Both the position numbers and the translations under genes were made by a program. The notes below the pieces were generated by a model. That model had not been told where the DNA came from. It made no database searches and saw nothing but the letters and a program-made list of their open reading frames with translations. A stretch of DNA of 64,000 bases from JAZREA01 sp045660545 (GTDB lineage: Bacteria > Bacillota > Clostridia > Monoglobales > Firm-18), in assembly GCA_045660545.1 (NCBI GenBank), contig JAZREA010000005.1, positions 11,719 to 75,718 on the forward strand, written 5' to 3'. This document shows, one piece after another, positions 49,824 through 59,751 of the stretch (its first letter is position 1; every line of letters starts with the position of its first letter).

Positions 49824-51151
49824 GCAGGAAACGCTTAATAATAGCTTTGGTTTCGATAGCGGTTTTGGCATCGGTGTTTGCTTTCCTTACGTTTTTTGGC
49901 GGAGAGGAAGCGAAGGTGGAGGAGGATTTTTCGTCTTCTATAAACATTATAGACCTTGATTACGCGATTAATGAGTATTCAGTAGAGAGACCGGACGGCA
50001 GCTTTACTTTTGTAAAGGATATGGGTACATGGAAAGAAAAGACTTTTCCTGACATTGTTTTAGAACAGGATTATATCACTACATCTGTTACAAAGGCGTC
50101 GTTTTTGTTCGCAGAAAGCCTTGTTAAAGAGGATGCTCAAAATTTAGAGGAGTATGGATTCGACGAGCCTTCTGCGGTAGTGCGTCTGAAAGGTGCGCAG
50201 GAGGAAAGTGTAATCCGCTTTGGTGCAAAGACTGCTACCGGCAGCGGATATTACGCTGTTGTTGATGATTCTGACGACGTTTATATTGTCAGAAGTGATA
50301 ATTTCGAAAAGGTTGCAGGTGCCTTCGAAACATTCAGGGTTCGTGAGCTTTTTACCGCACAGGCAGACAATGTTGAAGCCTTTACGCTAAAAAGCACAAA
50401 ACACAACATATCAATAAAGAGGAAGACCGAGAAAAGCCCCAATGAAAGCAACATATCCTCATGGGTTATGCAGACTCCTTATGTTAAGGACTTAAACACA
50501 AGGCTGTTTGAAGACAACGTTTTGAGCAAGCTTGCTTTTACTGTTGAAGATTTTGTTGACGACGGAGCAAAAAGCAGACTTGCAGACTATGGGCTTTTGT
50601 CTCCGCTATATACAATAAGCGTGAAAAATACAGACGGCACAACTTTTACATTCCATCTGGGCAACGAGCTTGAAGACGGCAAAATTTATGCACAGATTGA
50701 TGGAGGCAACAGCGTATATGCGATAAGTGCAGAATCTGTAAAGTACAGAGACTTTACACCTCTTTATCTTTTGGAGTCGTTGGTTTTTGTAAGAAACGTC
50801 AGCGCTGTTGAAGGTATTGAATTTGCTGTACAGGGCAATACTTACGCCTTTTCAAACAGTGGTGAAAATTACTTTATAAACGGTAATAAAGTTGCCGAAA
50901 GTGACTACAAGCAGGCATATCGTGGTATGATTTCGCCTGTGGTTGCCGGCGAGGTTTTGGGCAATAGTGTGGGCAGGGAACTTTGTTCCTTTACGATTAA
51001 TTACAATACCAACACACCGTCGGAGACGGTCAGATATTATGAATTTGGCGATATGTACGCCGCAGCAAGTGTTAACGGAAAGACCGAATTTTATGTACAG
51101 CGAAAGTATGTTGAAGATATGATTAACGGTGTCGCAGGGCTTATAAAATAA
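49820..51151 (+). CDS. DUF4340 domain-containing envelope protein
   Basis: 443 residues with an N-terminal signal anchor (LIIALVSIAVLASVFAFLTFF) and a repeated beta/alpha DUF4340-type exterior (LEEYGFDEPSAVVRLKGAQ, IRFGAKTATGSGYYAVVDDSDDVYIV, then LADYGLLSPLYTISVKNTDG). DUF4340 proteins regularly accompany GldA/F/G-type ABC genes, as here. ATG at 49820 overlaps the GldG-like stop. Confidence 0.87.
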   Translation: MSRKRLIIALVSIAVLASVFAFLTFFGGEEAKVEEDFSSSINIIDLDYAINEYSVERPDGSFTFVKDMGTWKEKTFPDIVLEQDYITTSVTKASFLFAESLVKEDAQNLEEYGFDEPSAVVRLKGAQEESVIRFGAKTATGSGYYAVVDDSDDVYIVRSDNFEKVAGAFETFRVRELFTAQADNVEAFTLKSTKHNISIKRKTEKSPNESNISSWVMQTPYVKDLNTRLFEDNVLSKLAFTVEDFVDDGAKSRLADYGLLSPLYTISVKNTDGTTFTFHLGNELEDGKIYAQIDGGNSVYAISAESVKYRDFTPLYLLESLVFVRNVSAVEGIEFAVQGNTYAFSNSGENYFINGNKVAESDYKQAYRGMISPVVAGEVLGNSVGRELCSFTINYNTNTPSETVRYYEFGDMYAAASVNGKTEFYVQRKYVEDMINGVAGLIK

Positions 51152-51170
51152 CCTCTTTTAAAGGAGTATT

Positions 51171-52868
51171 ATGAATAACAAAGTATGGATTAACAAAGAA
51201 ATTGACAATTCCATAACCAAAAGCCTGTCGGACAGATACGGCTTTTCCGGTCTTTGCGCAAGTGTGTTACAAAACAGGCCCGAAATCGCAGACGGCAATT
51301 ATGACAACCTGTTTCGGCGTGTTTTGTATAACCTAAACAATCCGTTTTTGTTAAACGATATGGACAAGGCGGTCGAGAGAATAGAACGCGCAATTATTCG
51401 CGGCGAGAAAATAACCATATTTGGCGACTACGACGCAGACGGCATTACAAGCACGTCGATTTTATATATGTTTTTACGTGAAAACGGTGCGGATGTTGCA
51501 TATTTTGTGCCCAACAGATTTTCCGGCGGATATGGGATGAACAACGAAACTTTGTCCAATATTTCGAAAGACGGCACAAAGCTTATTATAACCGTCGACA
51601 ACGGGATATCGGCGTTGGAGGAAGTGGAGTACGCCAAAACTCTTGGGATGGACGTGGTAGTAACGGACCATCACGAGTGTGGAGACAAGCTTCCTGACTG
51701 TTGTGCGGTTGTTAATCCCAAGCGTGCAGACAGCACATATCCGTATTCAAATCTTGCCGGAGTTGGTGTTACATTTAAGCTGATTTGTGCGCTTAATAAA
51801 AACTCGCTTGAAAGTGCAGTCAAAAAATACATTCTGCTTACAGCAATCGGTACGCTGGCTGATGTTGTTCCCCTTACGGGAGAGAACAGAGCGATTGTAA
51901 CCATGGGACTTAAAATGATTCCGTACAATAAAAACTGCGGTATAGACGCCTTGATTAAGACGTCGGGCATATCGCAAAACGCGTCCGTTTCTGACGTTTC
52001 GTTTGGACTCGTGCCGAGGATTAACGCGGCAGGCAGGATGGACGATGCTACTGTTTGTGTAAGACTTTTTTCGTCAGACAACGTGGCAGAGTGCAGCGCG
52101 ATAGCGAACAGGCTAAACGACTTAAACGCCAAAAGGCAAGACGTTGAAAAGCAAATAACAGACGAGGCTTTTGCTATAATAGAAGAGCAAAGGCTATATA
52201 ACAACAACATAATCTGTGTTTATCACGAGGGATGGAATCACGGCGTAATTGGAATAGTTGCGTCCAGAATTTGTGAGAAATATTACAAGCCGACGATTGT
52301 TATGACTGATGATGATGGTTACATAAAGGGCTCAGGAAGAAGTGTAAAGGAATTTGACCTTTATGAAGCTCTTAGCGTGTGCAGGGATTGTCTTTACAAG
52401 TTCGGCGGGCACAGTATGGCAGCAGGAGTGTTGCTGGAAAAGTGTAAATATGATGACTTTTGTGCAAAAATCAACGACTTCGCAGGGGAAAAGCTCGATG
52501 GCGAAAGCTTTTTGCAAAAGATATATATAGACGCTAATTTAAACGATTATAATATAGATATAGAGCTTGCGAAGGGGCTTGAAATTTTAGAACCGTACGG
52601 TACAGGCAATCCAAAGCCTGTATTTTCAATTCTAAACGTACGTGTTTTGGGCAAGTCGCTTCTTTCCGACGGCAAGCATATAAAGCTTGTGGCGGAGCAC
52701 AACGGAAGGGAGCTTGAACTTATAGGCTTTTCTATGGGGGAATTTGCGGCTCTTATTTCGGAAAACGATTTAATTGATGTGGCGGGCTGTCTTGATATTA
52801 ACAGCTTCCGCGGAGTTTGTAAGGTACAAATTATTTTAAAGGATATAAAACGCATAAGGAAAAAGTGA
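51171..52868 (+). CDS. recJ: Single-stranded-DNA-specific exonuclease RecJ
   Basis: 565 residues. DHH phosphoesterase with FGDYDADGITSTSILY (motif I), VDNGISALEE (motif II), VVTDHHECG (DHH, motif III) and AVVNPKR, then the DHHA1 domain with GHSMAAGVLL and a C-terminal OB fold. 5'-3' exonuclease for recombination and mismatch repair. It is a compact RecJ without the extra C-terminal domain of Bacillus RecJ. AAAGGAG site; 19 bp after the DUF4340 gene. Confidence 0.93.
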   Translation: MNNKVWINKEIDNSITKSLSDRYGFSGLCASVLQNRPEIADGNYDNLFRRVLYNLNNPFLLNDMDKAVERIERAIIRGEKITIFGDYDADGITSTSILYMFLRENGADVAYFVPNRFSGGYGMNNETLSNISKDGTKLIITVDNGISALEEVEYAKTLGMDVVVTDHHECGDKLPDCCAVVNPKRADSTYPYSNLAGVGVTFKLICALNKNSLESAVKKYILLTAIGTLADVVPLTGENRAIVTMGLKMIPYNKNCGIDALIKTSGISQNASVSDVSFGLVPRINAAGRMDDATVCVRLFSSDNVAECSAIANRLNDLNAKRQDVEKQITDEAFAIIEEQRLYNNNIICVYHEGWNHGVIGIVASRICEKYYKPTIVMTDDDGYIKGSGRSVKEFDLYEALSVCRDCLYKFGGHSMAAGVLLEKCKYDDFCAKINDFAGEKLDGESFLQKIYIDANLNDYNIDIELAKGLEILEPYGTGNPKPVFSILNVRVLGKSLLSDGKHIKLVAEHNGRELELIGFSMGEFAALISENDLIDVAGCLDINSFRGVCKVQIILKDIKRIRKK

Positions 52869-52879
52869 GGTGAAACGCA

Positions 52880-55060
52880 GTGTTTGAATCACAGAGTTTT
52901 TATAAAACAATACAAGAAAACGTAGCAAAGTACAACCCACAAAGTGATATGGAATTTATTAAGAAAGCAGGGGACTTTGCAATTCGCGCTCACGGGGAGC
53001 AAACCCGCGTTTCAGGAGAGCCTTTTGTTGAACATCCGTTTAATGTAGCTATTATTCTGACAAATCTTGAAATGGACGACGAGGCGATTGTTGCGGGGCT
53101 ACTCCACGATACCGTAGAGGATACAGACTGCACAATTGACGATATAAGAGAAAACTTCGGCGAGAACGTCGCTTTGCTTGTAGAGGGTGTAACCAAGCTC
53201 GGTAAAATCCCATACAGCACCAAGCAGGAGCAACAGGTAGAGAATTTGAGAAAGATGTTTTTGGCTATGGCAAAGGACATCAGGGTTATAATTATAAAGC
53301 TTGCCGACAGACTCCATAACCTTAGAACGTTAAAGAGTATGTCTCCCGAAAAGCAACTTGAAAAGGCGCACGAGACTATGGAGGTTTTTGCCCCATTAGC
53401 TAACCGACTCGGTATGCAAAAGATGAAGTGGGAGCTTGAAGACTTGTCTCTTTATTACCTCGACCCCATTGCGTACAAAGAAATTTCCGACCACATCAGC
53501 CTTAAAAGAGACGAGAGATTAGAGTACCTCGATAACGTACAACAGACCATCCAAAAAGGCCTTGACAATATGAATATTAAGGCAAAGATGAGCGGAAGGG
53601 CAAAGCATTTTTACAGTATATATAAAAAAATGTACACCAACAACATCTCTATCGACGAGATTTACGACCTTCTTGCGGTAAGGGTTATTGTTGACGACAT
53701 AAAGGACTGTTACGCTGTTTTGGGCATGGTGCACGAGATTTACAAGCCTATTCCGGGCAGGTTTAAAGACTATATAGCTATGCCTAAGAAGAATATGTAT
53801 CAGTCTTTACATACCTCACTGATTGGGCCGGGAGGAAGGCCTTTTGAGGTGCAGATACGTACCTGGGAGATGCACAAAATCGCCGAGGTGGGTATTGCTG
53901 CACACTGGAAGTACAAAGAGGGTGTGTCAGGAGCTACCGATATAGACAACAAGCTCGAGTGGGTTCGTCAGCTTTTGGAAATTCATAAGGATATGAACGA
54001 CGCCGAGGAGTTTATACATAACCTGAAAATCGACCTTTTCGAAGACGAAGTATTTGTCTTTTCTCCAAAGGGCGACGTTATCAACCTGCCGGCAGGCTCT
54101 TGCCCTGTTGACTTTGCGTACGCAATTCACAGCGCGATAGGCAACAAGACGGTAGGTGCTAAGGTAAACGGTAAGATTGTAACACTCGACCACAACCTTG
54201 TAAACGGCGACATTGTAGAGATTATCACCAGTGCTAACCCCAAGGGACCAAGCCGCGACTGGATTAAAATAGTTAAGACCTCCCAGGCTAAAAAGAAGAT
54301 TAACGACTGGTTTAAAAAGGAAAACAGAGAGGAAAACATTAATAAAGGCAAGGAAACCCTTGAAAAAGAGCTAAGACATCTTGGCATACCTGTCAGCGTG
54401 CTCTACGACGCGGAGTTTATGGAACCAATACTTAAAAAGATTTCTGTTTCTGTTGTGGAAGATATGTTCTCGGGAATCGGTTATGGCGGAATTAACATTA
54501 ACAAGGTTTTAACAAGAATAAAGGATATATACCACCAGCAAAACAAGTTTGAAGACAACGTTGTGCTGAGCGACCTTGTTAACGTCTCGTCAGAAAGGCG
54601 TCCGAGGTCTAACAGCGGTATAGTTGTAAAGGGTATTGATAATTGTCTTGTTAAGATTGCGCATTGTTGCAACCCTGTTCCCGGTGATGATATTGTAGGG
54701 TATATTACAAAGGGAAGAGGTGTGTCTGTTCACAGAACGGACTGTGTGAATATACAGAATTTTGACAACGAAGCAGAAAACAGGTTTATAGAGGTAAACT
54801 GGGCGTTTGACGAAAAGCTTAGCTACACTATGGACATCAGGATTATATCCAACGACAGATTGGGGCTTGTGGTGGACATTATGAACTCTATTTCGTCTGC
54901 TAGGTCGACTGTTACCGCGATTAACACAAGACTTACAAAGGATGCTCTGGCTATAATAGATATGACTGTGCTTATTTCCTCGCAGGAACAGGTACAAAAG
55001 CTTATTAAAGTGCTCTCGAATGTAGCAGGTGTAACCTCGGTTGCAAGAGTTAAACATTAG
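52880..55060 (+). CDS. relA: Bifunctional (p)ppGpp synthetase/hydrolase Rel
   Basis: 726 residues. HD hydrolase domain (HGEQTRVSGEPFVEHP, LLHDTVEDTD; ADRLHNLRTL), synthetase domain (GRAKHFYSIYKKM, DLLAVRVIV, KDYIAMPKKNMYQSLHTS), TGS (FVFSPKGDVINLPAGSCPVDFAYAIHSA), zinc-finger/CC region (IAHCCNPVPGDDIVGYIT) and a C-terminal ACT domain. An intact HD motif makes hydrolase activity likely. GTG start at 52880. Controls the stringent response. The recJ-rel order is common in Firmicutes. Confidence 0.95.
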   Translation: MFESQSFYKTIQENVAKYNPQSDMEFIKKAGDFAIRAHGEQTRVSGEPFVEHPFNVAIILTNLEMDDEAIVAGLLHDTVEDTDCTIDDIRENFGENVALLVEGVTKLGKIPYSTKQEQQVENLRKMFLAMAKDIRVIIIKLADRLHNLRTLKSMSPEKQLEKAHETMEVFAPLANRLGMQKMKWELEDLSLYYLDPIAYKEISDHISLKRDERLEYLDNVQQTIQKGLDNMNIKAKMSGRAKHFYSIYKKMYTNNISIDEIYDLLAVRVIVDDIKDCYAVLGMVHEIYKPIPGRFKDYIAMPKKNMYQSLHTSLIGPGGRPFEVQIRTWEMHKIAEVGIAAHWKYKEGVSGATDIDNKLEWVRQLLEIHKDMNDAEEFIHNLKIDLFEDEVFVFSPKGDVINLPAGSCPVDFAYAIHSAIGNKTVGAKVNGKIVTLDHNLVNGDIVEIITSANPKGPSRDWIKIVKTSQAKKKINDWFKKENREENINKGKETLEKELRHLGIPVSVLYDAEFMEPILKKISVSVVEDMFSGIGYGGININKVLTRIKDIYHQQNKFEDNVVLSDLVNVSSERRPRSNSGIVVKGIDNCLVKIAHCCNPVPGDDIVGYITKGRGVSVHRTDCVNIQNFDNEAENRFIEVNWAFDEKLSYTMDIRIISNDRLGLVVDIMNSISSARSTVTAINTRLTKDALAIIDMTVLISSQEQVQKLIKVLSNVAGVTSVARVKH

Positions 55061-55071
55061 GAGTGGTTCTT

Positions 55072-55692
55072 TTGGTAATTAAAAAATATGTGATTGGGGC
55101 TTTTTCGGTTAATTGTTATCTCTTGGCAGACGAAGTTTCAAAAACCTGTGCGATTATAGACGCGGGCGACGTTTGCAAAGAGCTTGAAACGGAAATTGCA
55201 CAGAATGGATATGATGTAAAGTATTTAATCTTTACACACGGTCATTTTGACCATATCGGAGGAGCGTATCACTATGCGAAAAAGTACGGTGCGAAGGTGC
55301 TTGTGCATTCTTCGGATGCGGCTTGCCTTAGCGATGAAAGGGCTAATTTTACTTATCCTGCCCCGTACGACTTTGTGCCATATCAGGCGGATGTGTTATT
55401 GGAGGACGGGGATATAATAGAGATTGGTAACATCAAGTTAGAGGTTATCCATACTCCCGGGCACACAAGGGGCGGAGTTACGCTGTACGCAGACGGAGTG
55501 GCTTTTTCGGGGGATACGTTGTTTTATCGTTCGATTGGAAGGACGGATTTTGCAGGAGGCAGCTTCGACGAGCTGTCTTTGTCTGTAAAGAGGCTTTACA
55601 CCCTGCCGCAAAATACCGTTGTTTACCCGGGGCACGGGTGTCATACCACTATATCTGACGAAATGATTAAAAACCCGTATGTAAGACTGTAA
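55072..55692 (+). CDS. MBL-fold metallo-hydrolase (glyoxalase II-like)
   Basis: 206 residues. THGHFDHIGG is the HxHxDH zinc motif; HTPGHTRGGV, SGDTLF and PGHGCHTT provide the remaining His/Asp ligands. Fits the hydroxyacylglutathione hydrolase-like group that commonly follows rel in Firmicutes, but the thioester substrate is unproven. The TTG at 55072 with AGGAG 8 bp upstream is chosen over the GTG at 55063, which abuts the site. Confidence 0.87.
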   Translation: MVIKKYVIGAFSVNCYLLADEVSKTCAIIDAGDVCKELETEIAQNGYDVKYLIFTHGHFDHIGGAYHYAKKYGAKVLVHSSDAACLSDERANFTYPAPYDFVPYQADVLLEDGDIIEIGNIKLEVIHTPGHTRGGVTLYADGVAFSGDTLFYRSIGRTDFAGGSFDELSLSVKRLYTLPQNTVVYPGHGCHTTISDEMIKNPYVRL

Positions 55693-55745
55693 ATTTTAAA
55701 GTTTATAAGAGATAGAGCTGTGGCACTGTTAAGGAGCGAATTTAA

Positions 55746-57119
55746 ATGAGAAAAACAGAAGTTAATATGTTGTCAGGTTCAATTATAAAGGGACTTTTAA
55801 CTATGGCGATACCTATAATGATAATGAATGTGGCGCAAAACTCATTCAGCATTGCAGATATGGTCGTTTTGGGAAGGCTGGTTAACGATACCGCCGTAGG
55901 TGCGGTCGGTGCATGCGGAATGCTGATATATTTGATAACCGGTCTTGTAATAGGTGTTTCTGCAGGAGCAAATGTTCTTGTCGCAAGGTGCGTCGGAAAG
56001 GGCGATTATCACCGTGCGGAAAGAGCTATGGGTACTGCAATTTTGTTTTCACTTGTTGGTGGAATTGTGTTGGCGGTGTTAGCTGTAATTTTTGCAGAGC
56101 CGCTTCTTAGGCTGACAAACTGCCCCGAAGATTTGTTAAAACAGGCGGTTTTATATTTTAGAATATATTTTTGCGGCATTCCGGCGATTTTGTTATACAA
56201 CTTTTCCGCTTCTATATTAAGGGCGATAGGCGAAACTAAGAAGCCGATGTATTTCTTGCTGCTTGGCGGCGTTGTGAATGTTGTGCTCAACATATATCTT
56301 ATCAAAGCCTTTAATACTACGGTTGAAGGTGTTGCGATATCTACGATTATCGCTAACTTAATAGCAGGTCTTTTGTCGTTTTTTGTGCTTTTACGCAGCG
56401 AAAGGTACGTTCGCTTCCGTTTTAAATACTTTAAGTTTTATGCAAATGAGCTAAAAGAGATACTGTTTATAGGTATTCCTACGGGAGTACAAACTGCGCT
56501 TTGCTCTTTGGCTAATGTTATAATAACTGCCGCAGTAAACACATACGGGCCGAACGCTACTACGGGAATATCGATTGCCAACCAGTTTGACAGTATACTT
56601 TATCAGATAAGCTGTGCAACTGCATTTATTACGATGCCTTATATCGCACAAAACATTGGAGCGGGTAAGGTGAACAGAATCAACAGTATAGTGTTAAAAT
56701 CTATGATTCTTACGACTATATTTGGTGCGAGCTTTGGGTTTTTGTCTGCGTTTTTTTCGGCAGAGCTGTCGTCGCTTATGTCTTCTACGCCTGAGGTAAT
56801 TAAGTATTCTCAGGAAAAGATGATTATTATATCGAGTACATATTTTATATGCGGTATTAACGACGTTATGTGTGCGACTATGAGGAGTATGGGCAAGCCG
56901 CTTATCCCAACCCTTTCTACCATGATGTTTATGTGCGTGTTCAGGTTTATATGGGTATATTTGATTTTCCCGCTTTGTCCGAATTTTACATTCTTATATC
57001 TTGTTTGGCCGCTTGGATGGATTATGTCCATTATCACTATGCTTTGCTTCTATTTCCCGACGCTGGCCAAGCTGAAAAAAGAAGCAGCCCAAAACGCCGA
57101 ACCTGTAAAAATTGTGTAG
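55746..57119 (+). CDS. MATE-family multidrug efflux transporter
   Basis: 457 residues with about twelve membrane segments. IKGLLTMAIPIMIMNVAQNSFSIADMVVLGRL is the typical N-terminal MATE sequence, repeated in weaker form at IKEILFIGIPTGVQTALCSLANVII-like positions of the second half. Uses a sodium or proton gradient to export cations or drugs. AAGGAG before the ATG, 53 bp after the MBL gene. No clear terminator was found behind it. Confidence 0.9.
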   Translation: MRKTEVNMLSGSIIKGLLTMAIPIMIMNVAQNSFSIADMVVLGRLVNDTAVGAVGACGMLIYLITGLVIGVSAGANVLVARCVGKGDYHRAERAMGTAILFSLVGGIVLAVLAVIFAEPLLRLTNCPEDLLKQAVLYFRIYFCGIPAILLYNFSASILRAIGETKKPMYFLLLGGVVNVVLNIYLIKAFNTTVEGVAISTIIANLIAGLLSFFVLLRSERYVRFRFKYFKFYANELKEILFIGIPTGVQTALCSLANVIITAAVNTYGPNATTGISIANQFDSILYQISCATAFITMPYIAQNIGAGKVNRINSIVLKSMILTTIFGASFGFLSAFFSAELSSLMSSTPEVIKYSQEKMIIISSTYFICGINDVMCATMRSMGKPLIPTLSTMMFMCVFRFIWVYLIFPLCPNFTFLYLVWPLGWIMSIITMLCFYFPTLAKLKKEAAQNAEPVKIV

Positions 57120-57383
57120 GATTTAGGCTGTCTTTGTGTGGCGTTGTTAACAATAATATATGTTAAAGAATAATATGTGTATAAAAGAGTTTTACACTTA
57201 TCTTAAAAACCGAAATTCTGTCAATAATATATATTGCGGTAAGGTGATTGCTATATTATGTTATACTATCACGCTTTTAACTGTTGGCTTGGTCATTGAT
57301 TGTGTAAAAATACTAATATAATTGCAGTTTTAATGGGGTTTTGCCTTTTTTTTAACAAAAAGTTAAAAAAAATTAAAAATTTG
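57120..57383. other. AT-rich intergenic stretch before ptsH
   Basis: The 359-bp gap 57120-57478 contains no convincing gene. The first part holds a short TTGTTAACAA palindrome near 57146 and a possible TTGATT/TATAAT pair (57296-57322) with a suboptimal 15-bp spacer; the last part carries the ptsH promoter. Nothing else is recognised. Confidence 0.4.
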
Positions 57384-57412
57384 TTGACTTTGTCCCGAAA
57401 AATTGGTATTCT
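57384..57412 (+). promoter_or_regulatory. Sigma-A promoter of ptsH
   Basis: -35 TTGACT (57384-57389), 17-bp spacer, -10 TATTCT (57407-57412), giving a leader of about 60 nt. Confidence 0.75.
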
Positions 57413-57478
57413 ATTACATATAGATACTGGAAGAGTATTTTTGTGAAGTTTATTCTCGATTAGTAGAGGAGAGTTGTT

Positions 57479-57742
57479 ATGTTTTCTAAAGAAGTTTTGG
57501 TTAGTAATCAAGTTGGCCTTCACGCAAGACCTGCTACCTTTTTTATTCAGAAAGCTAATGAGTTTAAGTCAAGCATCTGGGTTGAAAAGGACGAAAGAAA
57601 GGTTAATGCAAAGAGTCTTTTGGGTGTTTTGTCGCTTGGTATTACAAGAGGGGTTAACATCAATATCATAGCTGAGGGCGCTGATGAGGAAGAGGCAGTT
57701 ATGTCTTTGGTGGAGCTTGTTGCGACCAACTTTGCTGAATAA
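57479..57742 (+). CDS. ptsH: Phosphocarrier protein HPr
   Basis: 87 residues. GLHARPA with the phosphoacceptor His15 and NAKSLLGVLSL with Ser46, both at canonical positions, so it can serve PTS transport and CcpA-dependent catabolite control via HPr kinase. Crh is excluded because His15 is present. It is not followed by ptsI; a separate transcript with its own promoter is likely. GAGGAG precedes the ATG. Confidence 0.94.
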   Translation: MFSKEVLVSNQVGLHARPATFFIQKANEFKSSIWVEKDERKVNAKSLLGVLSLGITRGVNINIIAEGADEEEAVMSLVELVATNFAE

Positions 57743-57927
57743 TTACGACTTTCTATTTTAGTATATATTTGCTGTGTGTCGGTCTCTGCGCAGGGTTAGC
57801 CTGACGCTGCTTAATTTGCATAAAGCTATCTTACGGCTTAAAAGCTGCTGACATCCTGGCGATTTTGTTAATAATTATGGGATAGTTCTGTGTGCAACAG
57901 AACTATTTTTAATTTAGAGGGATAAAT
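57743..57927 (+). other. Non-coding stretch between ptsH and uvrC with a terminator
   Basis: 185 bp without a gene. It is GC-richer than most intergenic DNA here and ends with a perfect terminator at 57882-57910 (ATAGTTCTGT/ACAGAACTAT, then TTTTT) placed 17 bp before the uvrC start. The distance of 140 bp from the ptsH stop is long for a simple 3' UTR, so a 3'-UTR-derived small RNA is possible. No match to SRP, 6S, tmRNA or RNase P core sequences was seen. Confidence 0.4.
57882..57910 (+). terminator. Rho-independent terminator before uvrC
   Basis: ATAGTTCTGT (57882-57891) and ACAGAACTAT (57897-57906) form a perfect 10-bp stem around GTGCA, followed by a T tract to 57910. Confidence 0.85.
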
Positions 57928-59745
57928 ATGGTTACTTTAGAACAGTCTGTCAAGAACCTTCCGACCAACCCGGGCGTTTATATTATGTACGATAAAAACG
58001 ACGAGGTTATATATGTCGGCAAGGCTAAAAATTTAAAAAACCGTGTTTCGTCGTATTTTCGCAAAAATTCGTCTCATACACCTAAGGTTACGGCTATGGT
58101 CGAGAATGTTGTGAGGTTTGAATACATCATTGTTGCGACGGAGTTTGAGGCGCTTGTGTTAGAGTGCAACCTTATAAAGCAGTATATGCCGTATTACAAT
58201 ATTCTCTTAAAGGACGACAAGGCGTATCCGTATATTAAGGTTACGATGAACGAGCCATACCCGAAAATATTACTTGCAAGACGGATGCAAAAGGACGGAG
58301 CTACTTACTTTGGACCATACCCAAGCGCAAAGGTTGTTAAAGACACTATCGACCTTGTACAAAGCGTATTTAATATACGCTCGTGCAACAGGGTGCTCCC
58401 GAGGGATATAGGCAAGTCGCGTGCCTGCTTAAACTATCAGATAGGCAAGTGCTCTGCGCCATGTACGGGCAAGATAAGCGCAGAAGAATATAAAAACAAA
58501 TTTGTAAAAATCATAGACTTTTTAAACGGCAACCATTCGCATATTGTATCTGAATTGAAAAATGAAATGTACGAAGCTTCGGAAAATATGCAGTTTGAAA
58601 AAGCAGCAAGTCTGCGTGACAAGATAAACGTAATCAACAAAATTTACGAAAAGCAACGTATCACCTCCACCAGCCTTGGTAACAAGGACGTTGTGGCGAT
58701 GGCTGATATCGGCGCTTTTTTGTGTGTAGTTGTACTTATTGTGCGCGACGGAAAAATGTTAAACCGTGAGCACTATATAATAAAAAACACACAAAAGGAA
58801 ACAAAAGAGCAGATTCTGACTGACTTTGTAAAGCAACACTACTCTATGACTTCCTACATTCCAAACAAGCTCCTTTTGCAGTATCCGATAGAGGATATGG
58901 AGCTTATTGGGAAATGGCTTTCAAACAGGGCGGGGTGCAAAATATCTGTCAGCGTACCGATAAGGGGCGAAAACAAGCATATTTTGCAGATGGCACATAA
59001 TAACGCGCTTGAAACATTAAAGCTTCATGTGCTTAATATGGACGTTAAAAAACGCAAGCTCAGCGACTTGTCCTACCGTGTTAAAGAAGCCCTTGGACTT
59101 GAAAAGCCGCCTATGAGTATAGAGTCGTACGATATTTCCAACATTTCGGGCGCGGACAGCGTTGGCGTGTGCGTGGTGTTTGAAAACTGTGAGCCTAAAA
59201 AGTCGGAGTATCGACTTTTTAACATAAAATCTGTGCAGGGCGCAGATGACTACGAAAGCATTAGAGAGACCTTGTACCGCAGGCTTGAAAACGGAGTTAA
59301 CGACGTTCCCGGCTTTTCGCTTCCTGACCTTATTTTAATCGACGGAGGCAAAGGGCATGTTAAAGCGGCAAAGGGAATTGTAGACTTCTTTAAGCTCGAT
59401 ATACCTGTGTTCGGTATGGTTAAGGACGACCGCCACCGCACCCGCGGTGTTACTACCGAGACTCAGGAGATAGAGGCTAAAAGGACCGACCCGTTATTTA
59501 ACTTTTTAACGCGCGTTCAGGACGAGACACATCGCTTTGCCATTAGCTCGTTCCGTAAAAAGCACACAAAGAGTGCGAAAAACTCGCAGCTTTTAAACAT
59601 AAAAGGTGTGGGAGACGCCAAAAGGGCAAAGCTGTTAAAGCATTTTAAGTCTGTTAATGCTATAAAAAACGCAGACTTAGATTCACTTATGGCGGTTGTC
59701 GACAAAAGCACTGCACAAAATATTTTTGACTATTTTCACTCCTGA
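57928..59745 (+). CDS. uvrC: Excinuclease ABC subunit C
   Basis: 605 residues. GIY-YIG nuclease (PGVYIMYDKNDEVIYVGKAKNLKNRVSSYF), Cys-containing region (SCNRVLPRDIGKSRACLNYQIGKCSAPCTG), UVR domain near 205-240, RNase H-like endonuclease (ESYDISNISG, DLILIDGGKGH, then KDDRHRTRG) and a C-terminal helix-hairpin-helix (LLNIKGVGDAKRAKLLKHF). Makes the dual incisions in nucleotide excision repair. ATG at 57928 after GAGGG. Confidence 0.96.
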   Translation: MVTLEQSVKNLPTNPGVYIMYDKNDEVIYVGKAKNLKNRVSSYFRKNSSHTPKVTAMVENVVRFEYIIVATEFEALVLECNLIKQYMPYYNILLKDDKAYPYIKVTMNEPYPKILLARRMQKDGATYFGPYPSAKVVKDTIDLVQSVFNIRSCNRVLPRDIGKSRACLNYQIGKCSAPCTGKISAEEYKNKFVKIIDFLNGNHSHIVSELKNEMYEASENMQFEKAASLRDKINVINKIYEKQRITSTSLGNKDVVAMADIGAFLCVVVLIVRDGKMLNREHYIIKNTQKETKEQILTDFVKQHYSMTSYIPNKLLLQYPIEDMELIGKWLSNRAGCKISVSVPIRGENKHILQMAHNNALETLKLHVLNMDVKKRKLSDLSYRVKEALGLEKPPMSIESYDISNISGADSVGVCVVFENCEPKKSEYRLFNIKSVQGADDYESIRETLYRRLENGVNDVPGFSLPDLILIDGGKGHVKAAKGIVDFFKLDIPVFGMVKDDRHRTRGVTTETQEIEAKRTDPLFNFLTRVQDETHRFAISSFRKKHTKSAKNSQLLNIKGVGDAKRAKLLKHFKSVNAIKNADLDSLMAVVDKSTAQNIFDYFHS

Positions 59746-59751
59746 GCAAAA

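Noticed and set aside
57743..57910. 6S, SRP or tmRNA gene
   Set aside because: None of the conserved core sequences of these RNAs could be found.
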